Positions 43,789-52,673 of a DNA stretch of 64,000 nt are shown in pieces. Each line of letters opens with the position of its first letter. Within the stretch, counting starts at the first letter, position 1. Origin of the DNA: Rhodobacteraceae bacterium DSL-40 (GTDB lineage: Bacteria > Pseudomonadota > Alphaproteobacteria > Rhodobacterales > Rhodobacteraceae); the NCBI GenBank assembly GCA_003258405.1, contig QKPN01000003.1, positions 124,001-188,000 on the forward strand, read 5' to 3'. Below the pieces are notes generated by a model. The model was given only the letters and a program-made list of their open reading frames with translations. It was not told the origin of the DNA and did not search any database. The position numbers and the translations under genes are program-made.

Positions 43789-44984
43789 GCCAGGGCCTCC
43801 GCGACGCGCGCGGCAAGCCGGTCCGCCGTCTCGTCCTTGCTCATCGCCGGCCAGTCCTCGGCGCCTGCATCGGTGATGAGCGTCACCGCGGTATGGCTTC
43901 CGCCCATGATGCCGGTTTCGGGGCGCACATCGTTTGCCACCAGCCAGTCGCAGCCCTTGCGCAGGCGCTTTGCCGTCGCATTGGCGAGCACATCGTCGGT
44001 TTCGGCAGCGAAGCCGACCACGAGCCCTGGCCGCGACATCTCCCTCCGGGAAATCGTCTTCAGAATGTCGGGGTTCTCCGTAAGCGTGAGCGGTGCCGGT
44101 TCGGCACCGGGTTGTTTCTTGATCTTGGAACGGGTCTCCGCCGCCACGCGCCAGTCGGCCACCGCGGCGGCGAAGATCGCCGCATCGGCGGGCAACGCCG
44201 CCTCGACCGCCGCAAGCATCTCGCGCGCGGTCTCGACCTCGCGGATCTCGCAGCCGAGTGGCCGCGGCGCCGTCGCGGGCCCCGTGACGAAGGTCACCCG
44301 CGCGCCGCGCCGGACCAACGCCTCGGCAATCGCCGTGCCCTGCCGCCCCGAGGAGCGGTTGGCGATGTAGCGCACCGGATCGATCGGCTCGTGCGTCGGG
44401 CCGGAGGTCACGATGACGTGACGGCCTGCGAGGGCGGTATCGGTGGTGAGCGCGGCATCGATCGCGGCGAGAATCGCCGGAGGCTCGGCCATCCGGCCCG
44501 GCCCGAACTCGCCGCAGGCCATCTCGCCCGCATCCGGGCCCACGACCAGCGTGCCGAACCCGCGCAGCGTTTCGAGATTGCGCTGCGTCGCCGGATGCTC
44601 CCACATGCGCACGTTCATCGCGGGCGCGAGCAGAACGCGCTTGTCGGTCGCGAGGAGAAGCGTGCTCGCCAGATCGTTCGCAAGCCCGCTTGCGAGCTTG
44701 GCCATCAGATCGGCGGTCGCAGGGGCCACGACGACGAGATCGGCGCTGCGGGAGAGCTCGATATGCCCCATTTCCGCCTCGGCGGTGAGGTCGAAGAGCT
44801 CGCCCTGCACGCGGGTCCCGGCGATGGCCGAGACCGTCAGCGGGGTCACGAACTCGCTCCCGGCCCGCGTCAGGACCGGCACGACCCCGGCCCCGGCCTT
44901 GCGGAGCAGACGCATGAGCTCGATGCTCTTGTAGGCGGCAATACCGCCGCCAATGATGAGGAGGATCTTGCGACCGGCAAGCAT
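43785..44984 (-). CDS. coaBC: Bifunctional phosphopantothenoylcysteine decarboxylase/phosphopantothenate-cysteine ligase
   Basis: 399-aa enzyme of coenzyme A synthesis. The N-terminal CoaC flavoprotein domain has [15 protein letters not shown] and the FMN/active-site region [16 protein letters not shown]; the C-terminal CoaB domain begins near 186 with [22 protein letters not shown] and ends with [15 protein letters not shown] 44984. It is the first gene of the coaBC-dut-rrf2-cysK run; the classical coaBC-dut pairing supports both assignments. Confidence 0.95.
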   Translation of the reverse strand: MLAGRKILLIIGGGIAAYKSIELMRLLRKAGAGVVPVLTRAGSEFVTPLTVSAIAGTRVQGELFDLTAEAEMGHIELSRSADLVVVAPATADLMAKLASGLANDLASTLLLATDKRVLLAPAMNVRMWEHPATQRNLETLRGFGTLVVGPDAGEMACGEFGPGRMAEPPAILAAIDAALTTDTALAGRHVIVTSGPTHEPIDPVRYIANRSSGRQGTAIAEALVRRGARVTFVTGPATAPRPLGCEIREVETAREMLAAVEAALPADAAIFAAAVADWRVAAETRSKIKKQPGAEPAPLTLTENPDILKTISRREMSRPGLVVGFAAETDDVLANATAKRLRKGCDWLVANDVRPETGIMGGSHTAVTLITDAGAEDWPAMSKDETADRLAARVAEALA

Positions 44985-45089
44985 TTTACGTCCGATTTAG
45001 AGGGGGGATCCGACCAGCGACGAGCCAGTTTGTAATATCGCGTGACAAATTGCGCAACACTTGCGCCAGTCACAACGCCGCATCCGTGA

Positions 45090-45959
45090 CTATTTCGCCG
45101 CAAATCCCGCGCAGGGATCGTCGCGCTCGGCAGGATCGGCGGTGATGACCGCATCGAACATGCCCGGCTCCGGTTCCGGCGCCTCGAGCAGGCCGAGCGT
45201 CCGCACCGTCACCTCCTTCGTTGCGAGAGAGATGAGATGCGGCACCGCCCAGCGCCGGTCGGCGTGGCCGCTGCCGGTGATGACGACCACCTGGCCATCG
45301 CCGCCGGTCAGCGTCCGCGCCCAGAGGGCGGCATCGGCGAGCCCCGCATCCCGGAAACGCTGCACCTCGACCATGCCGGGCAGGGCGGCGGGCGGAAGCG
45401 CATTGCAGTGGGAGATGGCCATGAGCTCCTCGCGCTCGGTGAGCTCGCCCGGCGCCAGCGGCTTGTCGAGACCATAGGTCGCGGCATCGGCCCCGAACGC
45501 GCTGGCCGCGCCATCCTCCGCAGCGATCCGGATTTCCTCGGGCGCCTGCCCCGCACCGAAGATGCGCGCGCCGGGGGCCGCCTCGAGGATCGGGGCATAG
45601 AAATCGAAGGACGGCCAGCCGCTCTCCGACCAGTCGAGCGCCGCGGCGATCTGCGCACGATCCGCGCCTTCGGCCCGCAGCGCGTTCACCTCGTCCTCCA
45701 TCGCCTGCGGGATCATCTCGAAGACGATGGCCGCGGGTTGGAGCGCCTCCACGATCTCGGCCTGGATCTCGTGGTGGCGCGGATTGTCGTGGATCTCGCC
45801 GAGGACGACGATATCTGCCCCACGTGCGCTGTCGATGAACGATGCGAGTGCCGCATCGGAAGCAGCAGACGGAAAGACCAGCCCGCAAACGGCCAGCGCA
45901 GCAATTGGGGATCGGAACAAGACGGCCTCCGGACGACAGCGATGGAGGGAGTATCGCAT
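45090..45959 (-). CDS. ChaN-like exported protein (Cofac_haem_bdg domain)
   Basis: 289 aa. Signal peptide about 1-33 (SPIAALAVCGLVFPSAASD). The PF04187 domain has the hallmark ADIVVLGEIHDN followed by HHEIQAEIV, and the later HCNALPP and TGSGHADRRWAVP parts. Related proteins such as Campylobacter ChaN are haem-binding lipoproteins of iron uptake; here no lipobox is visible, so it may be soluble in the periplasm. Not adjacent to other iron genes. It lies between rpoH and coaBC on the same strand. Confidence 0.82.
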   Translation of the reverse strand: MRYSLHRCRPEAVLFRSPIAALAVCGLVFPSAASDAALASFIDSARGADIVVLGEIHDNPRHHEIQAEIVEALQPAAIVFEMIPQAMEDEVNALRAEGADRAQIAAALDWSESGWPSFDFYAPILEAAPGARIFGAGQAPEEIRIAAEDGAASAFGADAATYGLDKPLAPGELTEREELMAISHCNALPPAALPGMVEVQRFRDAGLADAALWARTLTGGDGQVVVITGSGHADRRWAVPHLISLATKEVTVRTLGLLEAPEPEPGMFDAVITADPAERDDPCAGFAAK

Positions 45960-45986
45960 GGCCCGGAGGGCAAGGTCACGCCTGTT

Positions 45987-46871
45987 TCAGCCCGCTGCGA
46001 CGAGTTCCGCCGCTCCGCCCGCAACCGACTGAATATGCGAGCGCATCTTGCCGAGCGCCTGCACCTCGAGCTGCCGCACACGCTCCTTGCTCACGCCCAG
46101 ATCCTGACCGATGCATTCGAGCGTCCGCGGCTCGTCGCTGAGCTTGCGTTCGATGATGATCTTGCGCTCGCGGGAACTCAACGAATCCAGTGCCCCCGCG
46201 ATCCAGCCACGCGCGGTGGCGAGATCGGAGTCGCGCTCGACGGTTTCGGCGGCGGCGGGCCCCTCGTCCTCGAGGGTCTCGAGCCATTCGCGCGCGCCGG
46301 AATCGTCGGACTGCTGCGCATTGAGCGAGAAATCGGCGCCCGAAAGGCGCGCCTCCATCATCTCGACATCCCGGAGCGACACGCCGAGCTCCGAGGCGAC
46401 CATTTCGCGCAGCCGCTGGCCGTCGAGCACCGCGCCATCGGCCGCACCGTCGCGTTCGAGGCGCGCGCGAACCCGGCGCAGGTTGAAGAAGAGCGATTTC
46501 TGCGAGGAGGTCGATCCGGTGCGCACGAGGGACCAGTTGCGCATCACGTAATCCTGGATCGAGGCCTTTATCCACCAGACCGCATATGTCGAGAAGCGGA
46601 CACCGCGGTCGGGGTCGAACTTTTCCGCCGCCTTGAGCAACCCGACGCCCGCCTCCTGCACGAGATCCGGCATCGAGGCACCGTAGCGATGATACTTGCC
46701 CGCCATCGACACCGCGAGGCGGAAGTAGGCGTTCACGAGCCGGTGCAACGCGCGTTCGTCGCCCTCCTCGCGCCAGGCCCGCGCCAGCGCGAGCTCGGTC
46801 TCGGCGTCGAGCATCTCGGCCCGCATTGCCTGTCGTGTGACTCTCCGGATGCCGTTGTCGTCGAGCGCCAT
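45987..46871 (-). CDS. rpoH: RNA polymerase heat-shock-type sigma factor RpoH
   Basis: 294-aa sigma-70 group 3-like factor. Region 2 runs through LVNAYFRLAVSMAGKYH, LVQEAGVGLLKAAEKFDP and FSTYAVWWIKASIQDYVMRNWS; the RpoH box QKSLFFNLR is at 124-132; region 4 ends with RTLECIGQDLGVSKERVRQLEVQAL. Rhodobacterales usually have two RpoH forms; the acidic linker NAQQSDDSGAREWLETLED suggests the RpoHII form, which responds to oxidative stress, but this is uncertain. ATG 46871 has AGGGGA at good spacing. It stands alone, divergent from the ComM gene. Confidence 0.92.
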   Translation of the reverse strand: MALDDNGIRRVTRQAMRAEMLDAETELALARAWREEGDERALHRLVNAYFRLAVSMAGKYHRYGASMPDLVQEAGVGLLKAAEKFDPDRGVRFSTYAVWWIKASIQDYVMRNWSLVRTGSTSSQKSLFFNLRRVRARLERDGAADGAVLDGQRLREMVASELGVSLRDVEMMEARLSGADFSLNAQQSDDSGAREWLETLEDEGPAAAETVERDSDLATARGWIAGALDSLSSRERKIIIERKLSDEPRTLECIGQDLGVSKERVRQLEVQALGKMRSHIQSVAGGAAELVAAG

Positions 46872-47060
46872 GAAACTATCCCCTTTAGCTGCGCATCGGT
46901 CAGCACGTTCCGGAGAGAGAACGCACGCGCGGGGCGAGCGGTTCACTTTTTCAGGTTTTTTTTGCGCATAGATAACGAACGGTTTACGTAACCGCCCATT
47001 TCTTAACCAAAACGCAAGGCGGCCAGCGGCAAAGCTCGGAGGAAGTCGTCGGGAGCGGAC

Positions 47061-48563
47061 ATGGTTGCGCGTGCCTACACCGTTGCGTTTCAGGGGATCG
47101 AGGCCCGGATTGTCGAGGTCCAGTGTGCGATCGTTGCGGGGCTTCCGGCGTTCAATCTCGTCGGCATGCCGGACAAGGCCGTCTCGGAGGCGCGCGAGCG
47201 GGTCCGGGCCGCACTGACCGCGATGGGGCTCGCGCTGCCCGCGCGCCGGATCACGGTGAACCTCTCGCCCGCCGACATGCCGAAGGAGGGCTCGCATTTC
47301 GATCTGCCGATCGCGCTTGCCGTGCTCGCCGCGATGGAGGCGCTGCCCGCCGATGCCGTCGCCTCGCAGGTCGCGCTGGGGGAGCTCTCGCTCGATGGCT
47401 CGCTCGTGCCGGTGATCGGCGCCCTTCCGGCCGCCCTGGCGGCGGCGGAGGCCGATTGCGGGCTGATCTGTCCGGCCGGCTGCGGCGCGGAGGCGGCCTG
47501 GGTCGGCGCCGTGCAGGTGCTCGCGCCGAAAACGCTGCTGGAGCTCGTCAACCATCTCAACGGCCGCGCGGCCCTCGCGCCGGCCAGCCCGGGCACCGTG
47601 ATCGAGCCTGCCTCCCCGAAGGATCTCGCGGAGGTGAAGGGGCAGGAGAAGGCCAAGCGGGCGCTCGAGATCGCGGCGGCCGGGCGGCACCACCTGCTGA
47701 TGGTCGGGCCGCCCGGCAGCGGCAAGTCGATGCTCGCGGCGCGGCTGCCCGGGCTTCTGCCGCCGCTCGATCCGGCCGAGGCGCTCGAAACCTCGATGAT
47801 CCATTCGCTTGCGGGGCTGCTCGACGAGGGCGGCATCAGCCGCACCCGGCCGTTCCGCACGCCGCATCACACCGCCTCGATGGCGGCGATCGTCGGCGGT
47901 GGACGGGGTGCGAAGCCCGGCGAGATCAGCCTCGCCCATCATGGCGTGCTCTTTCTCGACGAACTGCCCGAGTTTTCCCGCGCCGTGCTCGAGACCCTGC
48001 GTCAGCCGATCGAGACCGGCGATGTGGTGGTCGCCCGCGCCAATGCCCATGCCCGCTATCCCTGCCGGTTCATGCTGGTGGCGGCGGCCAATCCCTGCCG
48101 CTGCGGCCATCTCACCGATCCCGACCGCGCCTGCGCCCGCGTGCCCGAGTGTGGCACGGAGTATCTCGGGCGGATCTCCGGGCCGCTGATGGACCGGTTC
48201 GATCTCCGCGTCGAGGTGCCGCAGGTCCGCGTGGAGGATCTCGCCACCACCGGCCGGGGCGAGCCGAGTGCGGCGGTGGCGGCCCGCGTTGCGGCGGCCC
48301 GCGCGCGGCAATCGGAGCGCTTTGCCGGGCTTGAGGGGGTGAGCGTCAATGCCGATGCGGAAGGCGAGCTTCTGGAGGCGATCACCACGCGCAGCGACGG
48401 CGCCGAAGAGCTGCTCGGAAGTGTCGCAACCCGCTTCCGGCTCAGCGCGCGGGCCTATCACCGGATCCTGCGGGTGGCCCGCACCATCGCCGATCTCGAG
48501 GGCGCCGAGATCATCGACCGGCCCCATATCGCCGAGGCGGCCGGCTACCGGCTCGCGCTCTGA
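47061..48563 (+). CDS. comM: YifB/ComM-family Mg-chelatase-like ATPase
   Basis: 500 aa. N-terminal ChlI-like domain 1-170 (GLPAFNLVGMPDKAVSEAREV pattern), AAA+ domain with Walker A GPPGSGKS at 216-223 and Walker B GVLFLDELPEF, and a C-terminal region with RYPCRFMLVAAANPC and CGHLTDPDR. ComM is a hexameric helicase that drives branch migration in natural transformation. In alphaproteobacteria the gene is often tied to gene-transfer-agent DNA uptake. A TTAACC hexamer at 47003-47008 in the upstream gap could be half of a CtrA site, but no full site is present. Confidence 0.92.
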   Translation: MVARAYTVAFQGIEARIVEVQCAIVAGLPAFNLVGMPDKAVSEARERVRAALTAMGLALPARRITVNLSPADMPKEGSHFDLPIALAVLAAMEALPADAVASQVALGELSLDGSLVPVIGALPAALAAAEADCGLICPAGCGAEAAWVGAVQVLAPKTLLELVNHLNGRAALAPASPGTVIEPASPKDLAEVKGQEKAKRALEIAAAGRHHLLMVGPPGSGKSMLAARLPGLLPPLDPAEALETSMIHSLAGLLDEGGISRTRPFRTPHHTASMAAIVGGGRGAKPGEISLAHHGVLFLDELPEFSRAVLETLRQPIETGDVVVARANAHARYPCRFMLVAAANPCRCGHLTDPDRACARVPECGTEYLGRISGPLMDRFDLRVEVPQVRVEDLATTGRGEPSAAVAARVAAARARQSERFAGLEGVSVNADAEGELLEAITTRSDGAEELLGSVATRFRLSARAYHRILRVARTIADLEGAEIIDRPHIAEAAGYRLAL

Positions 48564-48576
48564 GCCGGGACGGGTC

Positions 48577-49470
48577 TCAGGCCTTTCCGGCGGCGAGCCG
48601 GGAGCGGATCCAGGTCGCGGCGTGATCGAGCGCCTCGTCGGCTTCGGGGAGCCAGCCCTGGTAGATCTGCCAGACATGGGGCAGGCCATCGGCGAGATCG
48701 AGGGTCGCGTCGACATCCTGGTCGGTCATCCGCCGGGCCAGACGGCGGGCGTCGTCGAGCAGGATCTCGGTGCGGCTGGCCTGGATGAAGACCGGCGGCG
48801 CGCCCTCGAAATCGCCGAAGAGGGGCGAGGCGCGCGGATCGCGGGGCTCGGCGCCCTGGAGATACATGGTGCGGATCTCGGGCAGGCGTTCGATCGGCAG
48901 CAGGACATCGCGGGAGGAGAGGCTGAAGAGCGTGTCGCCCGAGAGCGTGAGATCGGCCCAGGGGCTGAAGGACACGACGCAGGCCGGAAGCGGGCGGCCC
49001 TCGGCCAGAAGCTCGTGCAGGAGGGCGAAGACAAGCCCGCCGCCCGCGCTGTCGCCGCCGAGCACGATCCGGGAGGGCGCCACGCCTTCGGCGATGAGCG
49101 CGTCCCAGGCCGCGCGGCAATCCTCGAACGCGGCCGGAAAGGGATGCTCGGGGGCGAGCCGGTAGGCGGGGAGCACGGCCCCGAGCCCCGCCCGCCGGGC
49201 AAGGGCCGCGACCATCGCGCTGTGCGTCCTGGGCGAGCCCATGATGTAGGCCCCGCCATGGATCCAGAGCAGCAGCCCGCCCCGCGCATCGGCCTCGAGC
49301 CGGAGACCGCCCGCGCCGAACTTGCCGAACTTCGCCCCCGCGGGCATCGGAAAGAGCGTGGCCTGGTTCTCGAGCCGCTCGCGGGCGCTGACCGGGTTGG
49401 GCATGCGGGCGAGCAGGGCCTTTTCGGCCGTGCGGAGATAGAGGTTGAGGGTGGAGAGCTGCCAGGACAT
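48577..49470 (-). CDS. Alpha/beta hydrolase of the hormone-sensitive-lipase family
   Basis: 297-aa esterase. Oxyanion-hole HGGAY at 71-75, nucleophile S141 in LGGDSAGGG, and C-terminal aspartate and histidine in the ILLDDARRLARRM and DGLPHVWQIY blocks. An N-terminal cap of about 65 residues is short. Substrate is probably a short-chain ester. ATG 49470 overlaps the gshB stop by one base (TGATG), so the gene is coupled to glutathione synthetase, with no known link in function. Confidence 0.88.
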   Translation of the reverse strand: MSWQLSTLNLYLRTAEKALLARMPNPVSARERLENQATLFPMPAGAKFGKFGAGGLRLEADARGGLLLWIHGGAYIMGSPRTHSAMVAALARRAGLGAVLPAYRLAPEHPFPAAFEDCRAAWDALIAEGVAPSRIVLGGDSAGGGLVFALLHELLAEGRPLPACVVSFSPWADLTLSGDTLFSLSSRDVLLPIERLPEIRTMYLQGAEPRDPRASPLFGDFEGAPPVFIQASRTEILLDDARRLARRMTDQDVDATLDLADGLPHVWQIYQGWLPEADEALDHAATWIRSRLAAGKA

Positions 49471-50411
49471 CAGGCCCGCCTTGCCTCGATTGCCTCCCAG
49501 ATCTTCGCGGCCACGTTGATCCCGTCGAAGCGTTCGAGCTCCTGGATGCCGGTCGGAGAGGTCACGTTGATCTCGGTGAGCCAGCCGCCGATCACGTCGA
49601 TGCCGACGAAGAGCTGGCCCTTCTCGCGCAGGAGCGGGCCGATGCGGGCGCAGATCTCGCGGTCGCGCTCGGTGAGGTCGATCTTTTCGGGCCGGCCGCC
49701 CACATGCATGTTCGAGCGCGTCTCGCCCTTCTGGGGCACGCGGTTGATGCCGCCCACCGGCTCGCCATCGACGAGGATCACCCGCTTGTCGCCGGCGGAG
49801 ACGTCGGGGAGGAACTTCTGGGCGATCAGGGGCTCGCGGTTGAGGCCGGTGAACAGCTCGTAGAGCGCGCTGAAGTTGCGATCGTTGGCATCGAGACGGA
49901 ACACCCCTGCCCCGCCGTTGCCGTAGAGCGGCTTGAGGATGATGTCGCCGTGGCGGTCCTTGAAGGCGCGGAGCGTGGCGAGATCGCGGGCGACCGTGGT
50001 GGGGGGCGTGAGATCGGGGAAGCCGAGCACGAGGAGCTTCTCGGGGAAATTCCGCACCCAGAACGGATCGTTCACCACAAGGGTCGCGGGGTGGATGCGC
50101 TCGAGGATATGGGTGGTGGTGATGTAGCTCATGTCGAAGGGCGGGTCCTGGCGGAGCCAGACCACATCCCAGTCGGAGAGGTCGATCACGGTTTCTTCCC
50201 CGAGGGTCGCGTGATTGCCCTTCTCGCGCCGCACCGTCACCGGCCAGCCGCGGGCGGTGACGCGGCCTTCCTCGAGGGCGAGCTTGTCGGGGGTATAGTA
50301 GAAGAGCTCGTGGCCGCGGGCCTGGGCCTCCTCCATGATGCGGAAGCTCGAGTCCGCATTGATGTCGATATTCTGGATCGGGTCCATCTGGACAGCGACT
50401 TTAAGGCCCAT
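49470..50411 (-). CDS. gshB: Glutathione synthetase
   Basis: 313-aa ATP-grasp enzyme joining gamma-glutamylcysteine and glycine. GSH-S_N domain 1-120 ([30 protein letters not shown]), then ATP-grasp from about 125 with [32 protein letters not shown] and the C-terminal [22 protein letters not shown]. Start ATG 50411. Upstream lies the second copy of the 82-bp repeat (about 107 bp away). It is in the usual alphaproteobacterial context near YifB and yraN. Confidence 0.95.
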   Translation of the reverse strand: MGLKVAVQMDPIQNIDINADSSFRIMEEAQARGHELFYYTPDKLALEEGRVTARGWPVTVRREKGNHATLGEETVIDLSDWDVVWLRQDPPFDMSYITTTHILERIHPATLVVNDPFWVRNFPEKLLVLGFPDLTPPTTVARDLATLRAFKDRHGDIILKPLYGNGGAGVFRLDANDRNFSALYELFTGLNREPLIAQKFLPDVSAGDKRVILVDGEPVGGINRVPQKGETRSNMHVGGRPEKIDLTERDREICARIGPLLREKGQLFVGIDVIGGWLTEINVTSPTGIQELERFDGINVAAKIWEAIEARRA

Positions 50412-50517
50412 GGGCGTCCTCGGCTCGTGTCTTCTGCCGGGTCAGTCATGGCGGGGCCGGGCAGCCTTGGCAAGAGAGGCCGGCAGCCGCGGCGGGCCGG
50501 AATGAGGGGTATCCCGG

Positions 50518-50599
50518 CCGTGAAAACGGGGCGTTTCACCGTGAAAATCAAAAAATGCCACTGAAATCATTGGATTTTCGTAGTTAACATATCATGAAT
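50518..50599 (+). repeat. 82-bp intergenic repeat element, copy B
   Basis: Second copy of the element at 26578-26659, same orientation, 78 of 82 identical. It lies between gshB (minus, start 50411) and the small membrane protein gene (minus, end 50707), so it could act in gshB expression or be unrelated. The differences fall at 50550, 50556, 50561 and 50564, with perfect arms on both sides. Confidence 0.85.
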
Positions 50600-50706
50600 G
50601 CCGCCCGGGACGGCCTTCGTGGAACTCACGGGGCTGTGGTCGGGCGCCGGGCGCCGATGCCGCTGCGGAAAGGCCGCGGGGTGGCGGGACGCGGGCGACC
50701 GGGGCC

Positions 50707-51195
50707 TCAGGACAGGCGCCGCAGGTCCCGCGCGCGCCGCGCCCAGAGGTGGGTGAGCCCGATGAGGATGAGCCAGAGGGCGAGGAGGAGCGGCTGTCCG
50801 GCGAGGGCGAGCGGGAACACGAGCAGGCCGAAGGCGACGGCGATGAGATCGCCCATGGAGAAGCCGTCGGCGAGGAGATCCGGCAGGAGCCCCACGGCGC
50901 TGCCGAGAAGGCCCGCGATGAGGGCGGTGACGATGCCGCCGAGCAGCGCGAGGAACCAGCCGCGAAGCCCGCGCCGCCCGAAGAGCCCGGCCAGCAGCCA
51001 GCCCGCAAGCGCGCCGCCGATCGCCATGGCGAGGATGTAGCGCAGGACCAGCATCCGCGACAGCGCCGCGGACTGATCGGGGGCGAGGCCGGAGAGATCC
51101 TCGAGCATGAAGGCGATGAAGAGGCTCGCCCCGGTCAGCGCCATCATCACCGTGGTGATGGTGCGCAGCGGCAAGCCCGCCTTACCCGTCTGCAT
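50707..51195 (-). CDS. Small integral membrane protein, function unknown
   Basis: 162 aa with about four helices: TITTVMMALTGASLFIAFML, ILAMAIGGALAGWLLAGLF, WFLALLGGIVTALIAGLLG and the C-terminal LIAVAFGLLVFPLALAG with LLLALWLILIGLTHLW. No signal peptide or conserved domain recognised. ATG 51195 has GGAGGGG at good spacing. Located between yraN and gshB on the same strand but separated by gaps of about 115 and 295 bp. The long shadow frame on the plus strand is not coding. Confidence 0.75.
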   Translation of the reverse strand: MQTGKAGLPLRTITTVMMALTGASLFIAFMLEDLSGLAPDQSAALSRMLVLRYILAMAIGGALAGWLLAGLFGRRGLRGWFLALLGGIVTALIAGLLGSAVGLLPDLLADGFSMGDLIAVAFGLLVFPLALAGQPLLLALWLILIGLTHLWARRARDLRRLS

Positions 51196-51310
51196 TGCTG
51201 TCCCCTCCGCCCGGATGCCTCCTGCAGGTATCCCGCACTCCCTCGGGCGATGTCAATTCCGTGGCCGGGCGGGCGTGGCTTCGGGCGGGCGTAGCTTTGG
51301 GCGGGCGCGC

Positions 51311-51673
51311 CTACCAGCCCTCGAAGCTCGCGGCGTTCTCGATGCGCGCGCAGCGGCCGGCGCGGTCGACGAGGACGAGATCGAAGCGGCAGGGGAGCGT
51401 GCCGTCGGTTTCCTCGGCCAGCCAGCGGGTGGCGGCGGCGCCGATCCGGGCCCACTGGCGCGGGGGAACGGCCTCGGCGGCGGCCTCGTGGCTGCGGCGG
51501 GCCTTCACCTCGGCGAAGACGACGAGGCCGGGCGCGCGCAGCACGAGATCGATCTCGCCCTCGGGGCAGCGCCAGCGGGCAGCGGCGAGGGTCGCCCCCT
51601 CGGCGGCATAGAGCCTTGCGGCGATCTCCTCGGCGGCGAGGCCCGCGTGGAAGGCGCGGCTTCCCCGGCTCAC
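51311..51673 (-). CDS. yraN: YraN/UPF0102 endonuclease-fold protein
   Basis: 120-aa protein of the UPF0102 family, with the restriction-endonuclease-like motif: EEIAARLY, then ARWRCPEGEIDLVLR and VVFAEVKARRS (the E-x-D and E-V-K residues). GTG 51673 overlaps the rsmI stop by four bases (GTGA). In many Gram-negatives yraN sits beside rsmI. Function is unclear; a nuclease or Holliday-junction-like role has been proposed for the fold. Confidence 0.9.
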   Translation of the reverse strand: MSRGSRAFHAGLAAEEIAARLYAAEGATLAAARWRCPEGEIDLVLRAPGLVVFAEVKARRSHEAAAEAVPPRQWARIGAAATRWLAEETDGTLPCRFDLVLVDRAGRCARIENAASFEGW

Positions 51674-52584
51674 GCCCCCGCCTCGAGCGCGAGCGCGCGG
51701 GCATAGACCCGGCGGCGCGGCAGGCCGAGCGCGGCGGCGACGGCCGTGGCGGCGTCCTTCACGGTGCCTTCGGCCAGCGCGACGCGCAGGCGGGTGTCGA
51801 GCTCGTCGTCACCGATCTCGCGGGCGAGCGGCGGGCCGATCACCACGACGATCTCGCCGCGCGGGTCGGGGCCTTCGGCAAGATCGGCGGCGAGGCTGCC
51901 GAGCGTGCCGCGCCGGGCCTCCTCGAAGCGCTTGGTGAGCTCGCGGCAGAGTGCTGCGGGCCGGTCGGGGCCGAGCGTCTCGGCCATGGCGGCGAGGCTC
52001 TCGGCCACGCGGCGCGGCGCCTCGTAGAAGACCAGCGTCGCGGGGACCTGCGCCAGATCCTCGAGCGCGCGGCGGCGGGCGGCGGCCTTGGGCGGCAGGA
52101 AGCCCGCGAAGAGGAAGCGGTCGGTCGGCTGCCCCGAGATCGCGAGGGCCGCGAGCAGCGCCGAGGCGCCGGGAAGGGCCGTCACCTCATGGCCCGCCTC
52201 GATCGCCTCGCGGGCGAGCGGAAAGCCGGGATCGGCGACCATCGGGGTGCCGGCATCGGAGACGAGCGCGACGGAGCGGCCCTCGGCGAGGGCGGCGAGA
52301 AGCCGCGGGCGCTGCTGCGGGCCGTTGTGATCGTGATAGGGCCAGAGGCTGCGGCCATCGCGGCGGATGCCGTGGATTTCCAGAAGCTTGCGGGTGTTGC
52401 GCGTGTCCTCCGCGGCGAGGATGTCGGCCGAGGCCAGCACATCGAGCGCGCGGAGCGTGATGTCGCGGGCATTGCCGATCGGGGTCGCGACGAGGTAGAG
52501 CCCCGGCGCGAGCGATCCGGCGGGTTCGTGCGGCACCTCGAGGGCGGCGGGGTCTTCGTGGCCGGGTTTCTTGTCGTCGTCCAT
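51670..52584 (-). CDS. rsmI: 16S rRNA (cytidine 1402-2'-O)-methyltransferase
   Basis: 304-aa SAM-dependent methyltransferase of the tetrapyrrole-methylase fold. N-terminal GLYLVATPIGNARDITLRAL and ADILAAEDTRNTRKLLE, then LVSDAGTPMVADPGFPLAREA and VTALPGASALLAAL are the family motifs. About 20 extra acidic residues at the N-terminus are more than in E. coli. ATG 52584. Divergent from the LpoA-like lipoprotein gene, the arrangement seen in enterobacteria (lpoA-rsmI-yraN). Confidence 0.94.
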   Translation of the reverse strand: MDDDKKPGHEDPAALEVPHEPAGSLAPGLYLVATPIGNARDITLRALDVLASADILAAEDTRNTRKLLEIHGIRRDGRSLWPYHDHNGPQQRPRLLAALAEGRSVALVSDAGTPMVADPGFPLAREAIEAGHEVTALPGASALLAALAISGQPTDRFLFAGFLPPKAAARRRALEDLAQVPATLVFYEAPRRVAESLAAMAETLGPDRPAALCRELTKRFEEARRGTLGSLAADLAEGPDPRGEIVVVIGPPLAREIGDDELDTRLRVALAEGTVKDAATAVAAALGLPRRRVYARALALEAGA

Positions 52585-52673
52585 TCTTCGTTTACTTTTG
52601 ACAGGCTAGCCCATACCTTGCCGCCCGCCGGCTGCCAAACACAACAGACATTTGTCCTCGGGGTGCCATCACG

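Noticed and set aside
47003-47008. TTAACC as CtrA half-site before comM
   Set aside because: Only one half is present; a single hexamer is expected by chance.
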